Assembly (NCBI RefSeq): GCF_009757775.1
Contig: NZ_RHLK01000002.1
Span: 62,001-126,000, forward strand
Direction of reading: 5' to 3'
Length of the DNA stretch: 64,000 nucleotides
Source of the DNA: Paenibacillus lutrae
GTDB taxonomy: Bacteria > Bacillota > Bacilli > Paenibacillales > NBRC-103111
Positions 41,517 to 50,050 of the stretch are shown in pieces. Every line of letters starts with the position of its first letter. The stretch's first letter is position 1. The notes under the pieces were generated by a model, which worked only from the letters and a program-made list of their open reading frames with translations, did not search any database and was not told the origin of the DNA. A program made the position numbers and the translations under genes.

Positions 41517-42317
41517 TTGGAATATCGAGGTTTAATGGGCGGTTTTTACAGAATTTCTGAATGGGTAATGAGGCTGTCCGCCATCAATGTGCTGTGGATA
41601 ATATGCAGCATTCCATTTTTCTTCTTTGCATTAACGGGGCTGATGTCAGGTGACGTGAATATGCTGATACAGTCTATTTTTCCTATGGCGGCAGTGGCAC
41701 CGTTTACACTATTCCCAGCTACGGCTGCTATGTATACGGTGGCCCGCAAATGGGTGACCGGCGATGAAGATGTGCCGCTTTTCAAAACCTTTTTTAAAGG
41801 TTACAAAGAGAACTTTGTTCAGAGTCTTGTCGGAGGAATTCTATTCGTACTGATTGGAATTCTGCTGTTCGTAAGTTACCGGTTTTATTCAAACTTAGAC
41901 AACATGCTTGTCCTCTTGTCCTATATGTTTATTGCAATGGGCATTGTGATGGCGGGGGCGTTATTTAACTTTTTCTGCATTATGACCCATCTTCATATGA
42001 AGACGTTCCAGGTGGTTAAGAATTCGTTCCTGCTTACAATCGGCAATCCCGTTAGAAGCGTATCGACAATCGTCGGGAATTTGGCGATTCTTATAGTGAG
42101 CTATAATTTTTCTTTTCTGCTTGTTTTCTTCGCAGGCAGCATCGGCGCCGCTTTTACTTTCTGGCAGTTCAACCGCAGCTTTGATAAAATAAAGCAGAAG
42201 CAGGAAGCGATGGAGGAAGCGGAGAGGGAAAAGGCGGAAGAAGAAGCATCCGAGAACGAAACTTTGGAGCTTGATGGAGATACGAATACGTCGAAAAATG
42301 GCGATAAAAGCAACTAG
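41517..42317 (+). CDS. DUF624 (YesL-like) membrane protein
   Basis: The 266-residue protein has five to six TM segments. The opening FYRISEWVMRLSAINVLWII and the loop VARKWVTGDEDVPLFKTFFK are typical of DUF624. An acidic C-terminal tail of about 40 residues (EAEREKAEEEASENETLELD) is added. B. subtilis YesL lies in a rhamnogalacturonan operon, but this copy has no sugar genes nearby, so its role is open. Start TTG 41517, after AGAGGGGG. A TATAAT box at 41479-41484 lies 38 bp upstream. Confidence 0.85.
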   Translation: MEYRGLMGGFYRISEWVMRLSAINVLWIICSIPFFFFALTGLMSGDVNMLIQSIFPMAAVAPFTLFPATAAMYTVARKWVTGDEDVPLFKTFFKGYKENFVQSLVGGILFVLIGILLFVSYRFYSNLDNMLVLLSYMFIAMGIVMAGALFNFFCIMTHLHMKTFQVVKNSFLLTIGNPVRSVSTIVGNLAILIVSYNFSFLLVFFAGSIGAAFTFWQFNRSFDKIKQKQEAMEEAEREKAEEEASENETLELDGDTNTSKNGDKSN

Positions 42318-42394
42318 ATCTAACAGTATCTGGGTATTGAAATATCTTCTGCTGAGCAGTTAGACCTAATTACACGATAGGCAGTCGATTCCAG

Positions 42395-42423
42395 TTGAAA
42401 CGGGACGCGGATTGTCTTATAAT
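42395..42423 (+). promoter_or_regulatory. Strong promoter of the 6S RNA
   Basis: TTGAAA (42395-42400) and TATAAT (42418-42423) have ideal 17-bp spacing; transcription would start near 42431. No reading frame with a ribosome site follows, which fits an RNA gene. Confidence 0.85.
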
Positions 42424-42430
42424 AAGAAAA

Positions 42431-42621
42431 ACAGAGAACATCCTGCGATGTGCGTTGCGGTTTTTATTGTTTTAAACCAATGACGGTTTCTAGGGAGATC
42501 AACATCGAAGCACGGCTGACATGCCCCCGAAAAGGGACTTCAAATGTGTTTTTGCGGTCACCCACCTGCTAGTGCAGGTTTGAAACTTAAAACTGTACGG
42601 CATACGCGGGGGTTCTTTTTT
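42431..42621 (+). ncRNA. ssrS: Probable 6S RNA (SsrS)
   Basis: About 190 nt between a strong promoter and a terminator, with no coding potential. The 5' end (GAACATCCTGCGATGTGCGT) pairs with the 3' end (ACGGCATACGCGGGGGTTC) to close a long, bulged stem. The order GATGTGCG...ACGGCAT is the arrangement of the 6S closing stem. Inside are a large central bubble, an ACCTGC/GCAGGT hairpin on its 3' side (42572-42588) and an apical CCC-GAAAA-GGG hairpin (about 42525-42536). 6S RNA mimics an open promoter and holds the sigma-A RNA polymerase in stationary phase. The call rests on size, promoter and fold rather than a search. Confidence 0.7.
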
Positions 42622-42636
42622 ATGTTTAGAAAGCAG

Positions 42637-42668
42637 CAGCTTGCACAGTAGTGCACAGCTGTTTTTTT
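42637..42668 (+). terminator. Second terminator after the 6S RNA
   Basis: A 10-bp stem with one bulge (42637-42646 with 42651-42661), an AGTA loop and seven T residues. It backs up the weaker 3' end of the 6S gene. Confidence 0.88.
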
Positions 42669-42820
42669 GTGTTGTCGAGCCGATGCCGGAGCCGTATCGA
42701 ACGTAATGAAACTGCGGATGCTTTTGTAATCGTTTTGGGATTGTGATATGTTAAAAAAGTGAAAGCCCGATCTACATAAAAAGAAAATAAAAAAATGATG
42801 CCGAAAGTGGTGGAGTGTGT

Positions 42821-43477
42821 ATGAAACTGTTTCTTGATACAGCCAATGTAAACGAGATTAAGGAAGCGCACGAGCTGGGAGTTATTTCGGGAATTACGAC
42901 GAATCCTTCTCTGATTGCAAAAGAGGGCCGTGACTTTTTTGACACGCTGAAGGAAATTGTGGATATTGTAGGCGATATGCCCATCTCCGCTGAAGTGGTG
43001 GCTTCGGATGTGGAAGGAATGGTCAAGCAGGGAGAGAAGCTGGCCAAGATCGGCAGTGGCATTGTCATTAAAGTGCCGATGACTGCGGACGGACTCAAGG
43101 CAACCAAGCGTTTCAGCAGCCAAGGGATCAAAACCAACGTGACCCTGGTATTCAGCTCGACACAGGCTCTTCTGGCCGCGCGTGCAGGCGCTACTTATGT
43201 ATCGCCCTTTATCGGCCGCTTAGACGACATCAATCAGGTCGGCATGAATCTTATTGAAGAGGTCAGTCAGATCATCTCCATTCACGAGCTGCCTACCGAA
43301 ATTATCGCGGCAAGTGTAAGACATTCGACGCACGTGATTGAGGCGGCTTTGCTCGGATCCCATATCGCTACGGTTCCGTTTAAAGTGATCGAATCCATGA
43401 TGAAGCACCCTCTCACGGATGCGGGCGTGGAGCGCTTTATGAAGGACTGGGAGAGTGCTAACCAGCAAATCTTCTGA
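42821..43477 (+). CDS. Transaldolase, small TalC/Fsa subfamily
   Basis: The 218-residue TIM-barrel protein begins [20 protein letters not shown] and has [17 protein letters not shown], the Schiff-base Lys in [16 protein letters not shown] and [12 protein letters not shown]. This is the short transaldolase class that includes YwjH and fructose 6-phosphate aldolase. Most Firmicute members act as transaldolases in the pentose phosphate pathway, exchanging dihydroxyacetone units between fructose 6-phosphate and erythrose 4-phosphate. Start ATG 42821, after GTGGAG. It is monocistronic. Confidence 0.93.
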   Translation: MKLFLDTANVNEIKEAHELGVISGITTNPSLIAKEGRDFFDTLKEIVDIVGDMPISAEVVASDVEGMVKQGEKLAKIGSGIVIKVPMTADGLKATKRFSSQGIKTNVTLVFSSTQALLAARAGATYVSPFIGRLDDINQVGMNLIEEVSQIISIHELPTEIIAASVRHSTHVIEAALLGSHIATVPFKVIESMMKHPLTDAGVERFMKDWESANQQIF

Positions 43478-43533
43478 TGAGATCTTCTAACGGTGTTCCA
43501 GCGCGTTAGGATTAGGTGTATAGAACGATACCG

Positions 43534-43559
43534 GCCTCTCTGTTGAGAGGCTTTTTTTC
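43534..43559 (+). terminator. Terminator of the transaldolase gene
   Basis: A perfect 7-bp GC-rich stem (43534-43540 with 43545-43551), TGTT loop and a T run. Confidence 0.9.
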
Positions 43560-43776
43560 TATCGCCGAAGGTCTAATGAGTTTTAATTGCATGCATGAGT
43601 TTACTGAACTCTATTGCGCTTCCATATAGATCCGGTGGTAAGAGGACTGAAATTGGGGAAATATCCCCGTTTTTCGGGTTCTCCTCTTTTGCTTCCTGAT
43701 AAAGAATGGTAAGATTGTTTTTAGTGTGGTTTGGCAAGCATGCATTCAGGATATGCTTCATGAAGGGGGAAAGACT

Positions 43777-44163
43777 TTGAAACGAACGTTGATCGGTTTG
43801 CTTCGCAGTTTTGAGACGACCGGTGAGAAAGCCAAAGATCCGGAACTTAAGACCCGTTACTACAAAATTTCCAAGAATGAAATGTGGGAAGAAACCGTCG
43901 GGATGATCAAGAAAACACCTGGCTACAAACTTCTGCACGAAGTTAAAAATGTAGGTGAAATTGTAGTGGAAAAGCGTACTGCACTTGGTCGTACGCAGGA
44001 TATTACGATTACTTTGTTCGAGGTTAATCCGACAACAAGCGCTGTGGATATCTATTCCGCTTCTCGGGGGAATTTGGGGGACCTGGGTTCTAACTACCGG
44101 ACCATTCTCGATATTTATAAACAATTGGACAAGAAACTCGCGGCCTACAAACTAAGCCGTTAG
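43777..44163 (+). CDS. DUF1499-like conserved protein
   Basis: The 128-residue protein contains EMWEETVGMIKKTPGYKLLH, a beta-rich middle (VGEIVVEKRTALGRTQDITI) and VDIYSASRGNLGDLGSNYRT. The Ser-Arg...Asp-Leu-Gly-Ser-Asn motif near the end resembles DUF1499 (SxSRxGxxDxGxN). It is soluble, with no signal peptide. Start TTG 43777 has GGGGG 7 nt upstream and gives MKRTLIGLLRS. The 300-bp gap before it holds the transaldolase terminator and a possible GGGG/CCCC hairpin near 43657-43670. Function unknown. Confidence 0.75.
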   Translation: MKRTLIGLLRSFETTGEKAKDPELKTRYYKISKNEMWEETVGMIKKTPGYKLLHEVKNVGEIVVEKRTALGRTQDITITLFEVNPTTSAVDIYSASRGNLGDLGSNYRTILDIYKQLDKKLAAYKLSR

Positions 44164-44188
44164 GCTGTCAGTAGTCTGCACCAATAAA

Positions 44189-44221
44189 AAACAGCAGAGG
44201 AATCTGATTCCTCTGCTGTTT
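44189..44221. terminator. Bidirectional terminator
   Basis: A perfect 15-bp stem (44189-44203 with 44207-44221) with a 3-nt loop, between convergent genes. Confidence 0.92.
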
Positions 44222-44252
44222 CCTTATCATACAAGAATCTTCAGTCTAATGA

Positions 44253-44771
44253 TTAAACGAGTTTGTGAACAGCATCCAAAGCTGCTTCGTAATTCGGATG
44301 ATTCGTCATTTCCTGAAGATATTCCACGTACTGGATTTTGTCGTTAGCATCGATTACGAAAATAGAGCGCATGTCCAGCTGAAGTTCTTTGATTTGTACG
44401 CCATATGCCTGGCCGAATGAATTCGATTTGTAATCCGAAAGCAGAACGACTTTATCGATGCCGGCAGCTCCACACCAGCGGCTTTGTGCAAAAGGCAAGT
44501 CCGCGCTGATCGTCAGAACGACAACATTATCCCCGAGCTTCGCTGCTTCTTCGTTAAAGCGGCGGGTCTGCGCATCACATACACCTGTGTCGATCGAAGG
44601 CACGACGCTAATAAGTTTTACTTTTCCGGCATAATCCGAAAGAGAAGCTTCCGTCATAAGGTCTTTGTTCAATTTGAAATCAGGTGCCGTGTCCCCGACT
44701 TTAAGTTCCGGACCGACGAGCGTAATGGGATTCCCCTTAAGTGTGGCAATACCCGTGCGTTCTTGTGACAT
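44253..44771 (-). CDS. tpx: Thiol peroxidase (Tpx, atypical 2-Cys peroxiredoxin)
   Basis: The 172-residue enzyme has the peroxidatic Cys in [20 protein letters not shown] and the resolving Cys in [11 protein letters not shown], as in Tpx. It begins [20 protein letters not shown]. It reduces H2O2 and alkyl peroxides with electrons from thioredoxin in the cytoplasm. AAGGAGG lies about 9 nt before the ATG. Monocistronic with its own promoter. Confidence 0.96.
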   Translation of the reverse strand: MSQERTGIATLKGNPITLVGPELKVGDTAPDFKLNKDLMTEASLSDYAGKVKLISVVPSIDTGVCDAQTRRFNEEAAKLGDNVVVLTISADLPFAQSRWCGAAGIDKVVLLSDYKSNSFGQAYGVQIKELQLDMRSIFVIDANDKIQYVEYLQEMTNHPNYEAALDAVHKLV

Positions 44772-44827
44772 ATGTACTCCTCCTTATCGATTCAACCTAA
44801 TTTGGTTGGCAATTTCCAACAATCTTT

Positions 44828-44858
44828 ATTATAACGCGCTGTTCCCGGGATTGTCCAA
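44828..44858 (-). promoter_or_regulatory. Promoter of tpx
   Basis: On the minus strand TTGGAC (44858-44853) and TATAAT (44833-44828) are separated by 19 bp. Confidence 0.5.
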
Positions 44859-44960
44859 TGGTTGTACGAAGGAGCTCGGCAGCAATGAAATACGGTTCTG
44901 CGCCATGAGAAAGGATTCTATAATAGATGGTAGCAGGATGACGATGGAACGGAGGAAGAC

Positions 44961-45857
44961 GTGGAGCTAAGACAACTGCAGTATTTCGTAAAAGTGGCCA
45001 GAAAGCAACATATGACTCAAGCGGCCGAAGAGCTTCATGTAGCTCAATCTGCCGTCAGCAGGCAGATCCGTCAGCTTGAAGAAGAGCTTGGCGTCCAGCT
45101 TTTTGTCCAGAAGGGTCGTAATTTGCAGTTGACCTCAGCCGGACGGCTTTTTTTGAGCCGGGCAGAGGATATTTTGAACGATCTGGACCGGGCCGTCATC
45201 GAAATTCAGGAATTTCTGGACCCGGAGGCGGGGGAAATCCGTGTAGGCTTCCCGCATAGCGTCTCGATGTCCATTCTTCCTTCCTTTATTTCATGTTTCA
45301 GGCAGGACCATCCGAACGTTAAGTTCCGGTTGAGACAGGGGACCTATACCAGCCTGATCCGGGATGTGATGGACGGAGTCATTGACCTCGCCATTGTTTC
45401 ACCTTGCCCGGAATCACATGAGCATGTGAAGGGAGAGGTGATGCTGACGGAAGAGTTATTTGCTGTTCTGCCGCCGAGTCACCCCCTGGCCGAATCCGTG
45501 AGTATCCGGCTGGAACAGCTCAGGGAGGAGCCGTTCGTCCTATTCGGAGAGCAGTATTCCTTGCGGCCGATTGTGATGAACGCTTGCCAGCAAGCGGGAT
45601 TCGTGCCCAAGATTGAATTCGAGGGCGACGAAACGGATACGATTCGCGGACTTGTGGCCGCCGGTATGGGGGTTAGTCTTCTTCCGGAGCTTGCGCTCCG
45701 GTATAGTACGTTAATCGAGCCTGCTGTCGTGAAAATTATGGACCCTAAAGTAACTAGAACGGTAGGGGTTATAAGGCGAAAAGGCGAGAAACTGCCCCTG
45801 GTGACCGATATCTTTAGACAATTTCTGCTCGAATTCAAACCAAGTCGGGCGGATTAG
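44961..45857 (+). CDS. LysR-family transcriptional regulator (GltC/CynR-like)
   Basis: The 298-residue protein has the LysR helix-turn-helix (MELRQLQYFVKVARKQHMTQ, then AAEELHVAQSAVSRQIRQLE) followed by a periplasmic-binding-fold effector domain (about 90-290: EIRVGFPHSVSMSILPSFIS, then GLVAAGMGVSLLPELA). The QAAEELHVAQSAVSRQI helix places it with the GltC/CcpC-like group. Start GTG 44961 with GGAGG 5 nt upstream. It is divergent from tpx, so a role in redox control is conceivable, but the target is unknown. Confidence 0.93.
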   Translation: MELRQLQYFVKVARKQHMTQAAEELHVAQSAVSRQIRQLEEELGVQLFVQKGRNLQLTSAGRLFLSRAEDILNDLDRAVIEIQEFLDPEAGEIRVGFPHSVSMSILPSFISCFRQDHPNVKFRLRQGTYTSLIRDVMDGVIDLAIVSPCPESHEHVKGEVMLTEELFAVLPPSHPLAESVSIRLEQLREEPFVLFGEQYSLRPIVMNACQQAGFVPKIEFEGDETDTIRGLVAAGMGVSLLPELALRYSTLIEPAVVKIMDPKVTRTVGVIRRKGEKLPLVTDIFRQFLLEFKPSRAD

Positions 45858-45872
45858 ATGGAGATTGGATAT

Positions 45873-45912
45873 GAAAAAAGCTTTCGTGCCAAAGGGCGCG
45901 AAAGCTTTTTTC
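45873..45912. terminator. Bidirectional terminator
   Basis: A perfect 14-bp stem (45873-45886 with 45899-45912) with A/T tracts at its base, between the LysR gene and the convergent protease gene. Confidence 0.92.
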
Positions 45913-45942
45913 AATAAATCCGGCGGAACATTCCCGAATATA

Positions 45943-46629
45943 TTAGTCGTCGGAACGTCCGGTGAAAATCATAATGTACTTGATAAGTTCCAGCAAGGAA
46001 ATCAATGCGGCTGCTACATAAGTAAGTGCGGCTGCATTAAGAACTTTGGCAACTCCTGTTTCTTCTTCATTCGTAATGAAACCGCCGGCAATCATCAATT
46101 CTCTAGCGCGGTTGCTGGCATTGAATTCCACTGGCAGAGTAACCAGCTGGAACAGTACGGCGGCCGAGAAGAAGACGATACCCAACAGCAGCAAGGAAGG
46201 AATCTGTTGGAAGATGAAGCCTGCGATCAGGAGAAGAGGCGCAATACCCGAGGCGATGTTCACGACAGGGAACATCTTGTGACGGGCCACCAGCATCGGA
46301 TAGGATACTTTATGCTGAATTGCGTGCCCTACTTCGTGACAAGCAACCGAAACGGCAGAGATGGTGCTTTCGTAATAGACGGGTTCTGACAATCTGACTG
46401 TTTTGGAAATCGGATCGTAGTGATCTGTCAGAGTGCCTGGAGTCGGTTCGACGGGAATATCATATAAACCTTCGGCATCCAGCATGCGTCTAGCAGCCTC
46501 GTATCCTGTCATGCCCGACATAACGGGTACGGCGGACCATTTGTTGAAAGTGCCCCGGACCCGGAAGGATGCCCACATCGATAAGCCGAAGGCAATAATA
46601 ATTAAAAAGTCCATAGGATGAAAAAACAT
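45943..46629 (-). CDS. Membrane zinc metalloprotease, YugP family
   Basis: The 228-residue protein has an N-terminal TM, the zinc site in SVACHEVGHAIQHKVSYPML (HExGH-x3-H), two central TM helices (FPVVNIASGIAPLLLIAGFI, then IPSLLLLGIVFFSAAVLFQL) and a C-terminal TM. This is the YugP/neutral zinc metallopeptidase group. LTDHYDPISKTVRLSEPVYY is also characteristic. The active site probably faces outside or the membrane. Substrates are unknown. The MerR gene lies 41 bp upstream in the same direction and may be cotranscribed. Confidence 0.92.
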   Translation of the reverse strand: MFFHPMDFLIIIAFGLSMWASFRVRGTFNKWSAVPVMSGMTGYEAARRMLDAEGLYDIPVEPTPGTLTDHYDPISKTVRLSEPVYYESTISAVSVACHEVGHAIQHKVSYPMLVARHKMFPVVNIASGIAPLLLIAGFIFQQIPSLLLLGIVFFSAAVLFQLVTLPVEFNASNRARELMIAGGFITNEEETGVAKVLNAAALTYVAAALISLLELIKYIMIFTGRSDD

Positions 46630-46669
46630 AGATAGCTGACCTCCAATATTAACGTGTTAATCTAACTAG

Positions 46670-47101
46670 TTACGTGAACGGACCTTTGCCCAGCAGGTAC
46701 AGCAGCGCTTCGGCACAAGCTGCTGTCGGCTGCGTGATCAAATTGTAAATTTTCTTAAGCTGATTCGGCTTAAGCTGCTGAATCATAGGATCCAGTTCCT
46801 TGATTTCACGCTGCAGTTGTCCGAGCAGTACCTGATAATTCGTCAGTTTATCCGTGACCTGATCATTATGAACAGCTTTATCCAGCGTAAGCATCGTGGT
46901 ACGGATTTCTTCTAACGTATACTTCTCTTTTTTCATATCTTCAATACGTTTAAGTCGAAGCAAGGTTTCATCGGAATAAAAGCGATAATTATTGTCCGAT
47001 CGTTTCTCTGGATGCAGGAGACCTAACTTCGTATAGTAATCAATTGTTCGCGGGCTTACGCCGGCAATCCGGGACAATTCACCGATTTTATAAAGCTTCA
47101 T
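46670..47101 (-). CDS. MerR-family transcriptional regulator
   Basis: The 143-residue protein has the MerR winged HTH at the N-terminus (LYKIGELSRIAGVSPRTIDY, then YTKLGLLHPEKRSDNNYRFY) and a coiled-coil dimerisation helix with REIKELDPMIQQLKPNQLKK. There is no large effector domain and no metal-binding Cys pair. ATG 47101 gives the family start, although its ribosome site (GGGG) is poor. An in-frame ATG at 47143 would add 14 residues. It is divergent from the ammonium transporter and upstream of the YugP-like protease. The signal is unknown. Confidence 0.88.
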   Translation of the reverse strand: MKLYKIGELSRIAGVSPRTIDYYTKLGLLHPEKRSDNNYRFYSDETLLRLKRIEDMKKEKYTLEEIRTTMLTLDKAVHNDQVTDKLTNYQVLLGQLQREIKELDPMIQQLKPNQLKKIYNLITQPTAACAEALLYLLGKGPFT

Positions 47102-47297
47102 ATCCCCATCGGTTCTCTCTCCTTTACTATAATGTACGCTCATTGGTGCCTTTAGCCTAATGATACCCGATCCTAAACCATACAGTCAAACGTGATGCTT
47201 TTGCCTGAATCAGGATAAAAAAGAGAGGCGGAAAAGCGTCAAGTGAGCCATCAGGCCTTGATTTTCAAGAAAGAAGGGCGGCAGTTGCAATATTTGA

Positions 47298-47314
47298 TGT
47301 TAGGTTTTATTACA
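47298..47314 (+). promoter_or_regulatory. GlnR/TnrA box upstream of the amt promoter
   Basis: TGTTA-7 nt-TTACA matches the TGTNA-N7-TNACA consensus exactly. Its centre is about 73 bp upstream of the expected start point. Confidence 0.85.
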
Positions 47315-47342
47315 TAGTTTACAAAAAAATGAACATTACCTA

Positions 47343-47372
47343 TTGTCATACCCTGAATTGTTCGCGTATAAT
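47343..47372 (+). promoter_or_regulatory. Promoter of the ammonium transporter gene
   Basis: TTGTCA (47343-47348) and TATAAT (47367-47372) with 18-bp spacing. Confidence 0.8.
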
Positions 47373-47390
47373 GACAATAACAAACGAATA

Positions 47391-47407
47391 TGTTAGAAAA
47401 CCTAACA
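47391..47407 (+). promoter_or_regulatory. Second GlnR/TnrA box, downstream of the amt promoter
   Basis: TGTTA-7 nt-TAACA again fits the consensus. It spans about +12 to +28, where a bound repressor would block RNA polymerase. Confidence 0.85.
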
Positions 47408-47425
47408 TAAAAGGAGAGGATAACC

Positions 47426-48862
47426 ATGATTAAAAAAACAATGATCGGATTGGGACTATTCGCGATCCTGTTCCCGGCGCTTGCGTTTGCTGAGCCTGCA
47501 ACGAATGAACAATTACAAGCGGCTATCAATTCAGTATGGGTACTGATTGCCGCGATGCTGGTTATCTTCATGCAAGCCGGCTTCGCTCTGCTTGAGGCGG
47601 GTTCAACGCGAATGAAGAATGCAGGCCATGTAGCAGGTAAAACGATTTTGACCTTCGGTATTTGTGCCTTAGCTTTTTGGGCTTTTGGTTTCGGCCTCGC
47701 TTTTGGGGATGGTTCTGGTCTCTTCCGCAACAATTTGTTTGGTTTAACCGGATTTTTTATGGACGGTGTCCATGCTGAAGCGTTCACGTCTTTGAGCGCA
47801 TCTGATGTACCAATCGCGATAAAATTCTTGTTCCAGCTTTCATTTGTAGGGGTTTCCCTTGCGATCGCTTGGGGCGGTTTTGCAGAACGTGCTAAGCTGC
47901 CGGTTTATTTCATCTTCGGTGTGTTGTTCACGATCGTAATTTATCCGATTGTTGCGCACTGGGTGTGGGGCGGCGGCTGGTTATCCAAAATCGGTATGCA
48001 GGATTTTGCCGGCTCCACAGTCGTACATCTTCAGGGGGCGACTGCCGCTCTGGTAGCTACGATTTTATTGAAGCCGCGCATCGGTAAATACAATAAGGAC
48101 GGTTCACCTAATAAAATTCCGGGTCATAACCAAGTCTATTCCGTACTGGGTGTTATCATTATCTGGATCGGCTGGTTCGGCTTCAACCCGGGCAGCACGC
48201 TAAGCGCAATGGGGGACGGATTCTTCGGATTCATCGCACTTAATACAAATTTGGCAGCCGCTGCGGGTGCAGTGGCAGCAATGATCATCTCCTGGATTTA
48301 CTTCGGCAAGTCCGACATTCCAAGTATGCTAAACGGTGTTCTGGCGGCTTTTGTGGCGATAACCGCTTCCTGCGCATTCGTAACGCCGCTCGGTGCGATC
48401 GCAATCGGCGCTATTGCCGGAATCATTACGTTCTTTACGGCAATCTGGTTTGAGAAACGCGGCATCGATGATCCCGTTTACGCTTTTTCCGTACATGGTG
48501 TTGCAGGGATTTGGGGCACGCTGGCTACCGGATTCTTTGCCACTCCGGAACTGGCCAAGACGGTTGGTGTAGGCGGAGCGGGCCTGTTCTATGGAGGCGG
48601 ACTCCACCAGCTGTGGGTCCAATTTATCGGAGTCGCCGGTGCATTGATCTTTGTCCTCATTCTCTCCTATATTGTTCTTACCCTTATTAATAAAACAGTA
48701 GGTCTTCGTGTTACGGAAGAAGAAGAGATTATGGGTCTGGATCTGTCCGAACATGGTACGTACGGATACCCGGAGCAAATGAAGCACAGTACAGAAGAAA
48801 CGTCAGATGCCGGCCAGGCGGCAGGCAAACCGGATAACCGTTCTGTACCGGCCTCTTCATAA
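47426..48862 (+). CDS. amt: Ammonium transporter (AmtB/NrgA)
   Basis: The 478-residue protein has a cleavable-type signal sequence (MIGLGLFAILFPALAFAEPA), as in E. coli AmtB, and 11 TM segments. Hallmarks are FMQAGFALLEAGSTRMKNAG, AERAKLPVYF, VHLQGATAALVA (twin-His site, first His) and YAFSVHGVAGIWGTLATGFF (second His). It conducts NH4+/NH3 across the membrane when nitrogen is scarce. The C-terminal cytoplasmic tail is longer than usual. No glnB/nrgB gene follows, as would be common. Two GlnR/TnrA sites flank its promoter. AAGGAGAGG precedes the ATG. Confidence 0.97.
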   Translation: MIKKTMIGLGLFAILFPALAFAEPATNEQLQAAINSVWVLIAAMLVIFMQAGFALLEAGSTRMKNAGHVAGKTILTFGICALAFWAFGFGLAFGDGSGLFRNNLFGLTGFFMDGVHAEAFTSLSASDVPIAIKFLFQLSFVGVSLAIAWGGFAERAKLPVYFIFGVLFTIVIYPIVAHWVWGGGWLSKIGMQDFAGSTVVHLQGATAALVATILLKPRIGKYNKDGSPNKIPGHNQVYSVLGVIIIWIGWFGFNPGSTLSAMGDGFFGFIALNTNLAAAAGAVAAMIISWIYFGKSDIPSMLNGVLAAFVAITASCAFVTPLGAIAIGAIAGIITFFTAIWFEKRGIDDPVYAFSVHGVAGIWGTLATGFFATPELAKTVGVGGAGLFYGGGLHQLWVQFIGVAGALIFVLILSYIVLTLINKTVGLRVTEEEEIMGLDLSEHGTYGYPEQMKHSTEETSDAGQAAGKPDNRSVPASS

Positions 48863-48900
48863 CCTGAAATGAAGGAACTCTTGAGTAAGGAGATGCTGCC

Positions 48901-49986
48901 ATGGGAGCGGTAACAAGCTCCGGCTGGGAAAAGCTGCGGCTAGAGATTGCATGCGCAGCAGCTTCAGATGATCTTAGAGCGCTTCGTGAGAAGATGCAGG
49001 AGCTTTTCAGCGCGGAGCAGTCAAGCAAACCGACTGCAGAGTTGTATCACAATTTGAATCGTGTTCACGATACGCTGATCAGCCGCACAGTGAAGATGGC
49101 GGAGCGCAGGCTGGTCGCGGAGGGGGACGGGGAGCCTCCGCTGCCATATGCCTTCATCCTGGTAGGCAGTGCCGGCAGGAGTGAACAGACACCGTGGAGC
49201 GATCAGGATAACGGGCTTGTGTACGCCGATCCGGCCCCGGGTATGGAGGATTCGGCTGCGCTGTACTTCAGCAAGCTGGCCTCCTTAATCCGGCAGGGCT
49301 TGGAATCAGCCGGATATCCGCCCTGCAGGGGCAAGGTGCTCGCCGATCAAGCCCTGTGGAGGCATAGTCTAACCGGCTGGAAAAGACTGCTGGACGGGTG
49401 GTTTGCCGAGCCGGTATGGGAGAATGTACGCTACCTGCTTATCGCCTCCGACATGCGGGCGGTTAGCGGCAATCCGCAGCTGGCCGATGACATTAAACTT
49501 CATTTCAGCAACAGAATTCAGCGTAACCCGGAACTGCTGCTTCCGCTTATGGCTAATACGCTGCATCACAAGGTTCCGCTGGGCCTGCTCGGGAGAATCG
49601 TTACGGAGAGATACGGTGAAGATGCCGGAGGGGTCGATATAAAATACGGGCTCTATATCCCGCTTGTTAATGCGATCCGCCTGCTTGCGCTGGAAAGCGG
49701 CATTGCAGAGAGTGCAACGCTTATGCGAATAGAGGAACTTGTGAAGAAAAAAGTACTGCCGGATGCGTTCGGGAATGCTTGCCGGGATGTTTTTGAGAAA
49801 GCGATGGAATTAAGATTAGCTACGCCTTTCTCCCATAAGAATGGGCATTTCAATGCCAGCGGCGTACTGCCGGCTGAGAAATTAACCAAGGCCTGCAGAC
49901 TGGAGCTTAGGCGTGACTTTCGTTTTGCCCGGCAGCTTCAGAAGAAGGTTGTCCAGCGGGTCCGCATATCCGTCAAACAACCTTGA
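48901..49986 (+). CDS. DUF294 nucleotidyltransferase-like protein
   Basis: The 361-residue protein has a polymerase-beta-type nucleotidyltransferase motif, FILVGSAGRSEQTPWSDQDN (about residues 84-103), related to the GlnD uridylyltransferase core. A helical DUF294_C domain (about 190-350) follows. The CBS domains found in many relatives are missing; an N-terminal helical region takes their place. It starts 38 bp after amt without a terminator, and the next gene is a DnaQ-like exonuclease, a pairing seen in many bacteria. A role as a GlnD-like modifier of amt or nitrogen signalling is attractive but unproven. Confidence 0.88.
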   Translation: MGAVTSSGWEKLRLEIACAAASDDLRALREKMQELFSAEQSSKPTAELYHNLNRVHDTLISRTVKMAERRLVAEGDGEPPLPYAFILVGSAGRSEQTPWSDQDNGLVYADPAPGMEDSAALYFSKLASLIRQGLESAGYPPCRGKVLADQALWRHSLTGWKRLLDGWFAEPVWENVRYLLIASDMRAVSGNPQLADDIKLHFSNRIQRNPELLLPLMANTLHHKVPLGLLGRIVTERYGEDAGGVDIKYGLYIPLVNAIRLLALESGIAESATLMRIEELVKKKVLPDAFGNACRDVFEKAMELRLATPFSHKNGHFNASGVLPAEKLTKACRLELRRDFRFARQLQKKVVQRVRISVKQP

Positions 49987-50050
49987 ATCAGCCGGCTTCC
50001 AGTTATCATGAAAAAGCCGGACATTAACGGACTGCGGAAGGAGTAGAGCG

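Noticed and set aside
42626-43123. 165-codon minus-strand frame opposite the transaldolase gene
   Set aside because: Transaldolase on the plus strand is certain, and the frame runs through a terminator.
43573-44124. 183-codon minus-strand frame opposite the DUF1499-like gene
   Set aside because: No ribosome site, and the other strand has family-like sequence and a good start.
45865-46389. 174-codon plus-strand frame with Cys-rich translation
   Set aside because: It is the reverse complement of the well-conserved YugP-like protease and begins inside a terminator.
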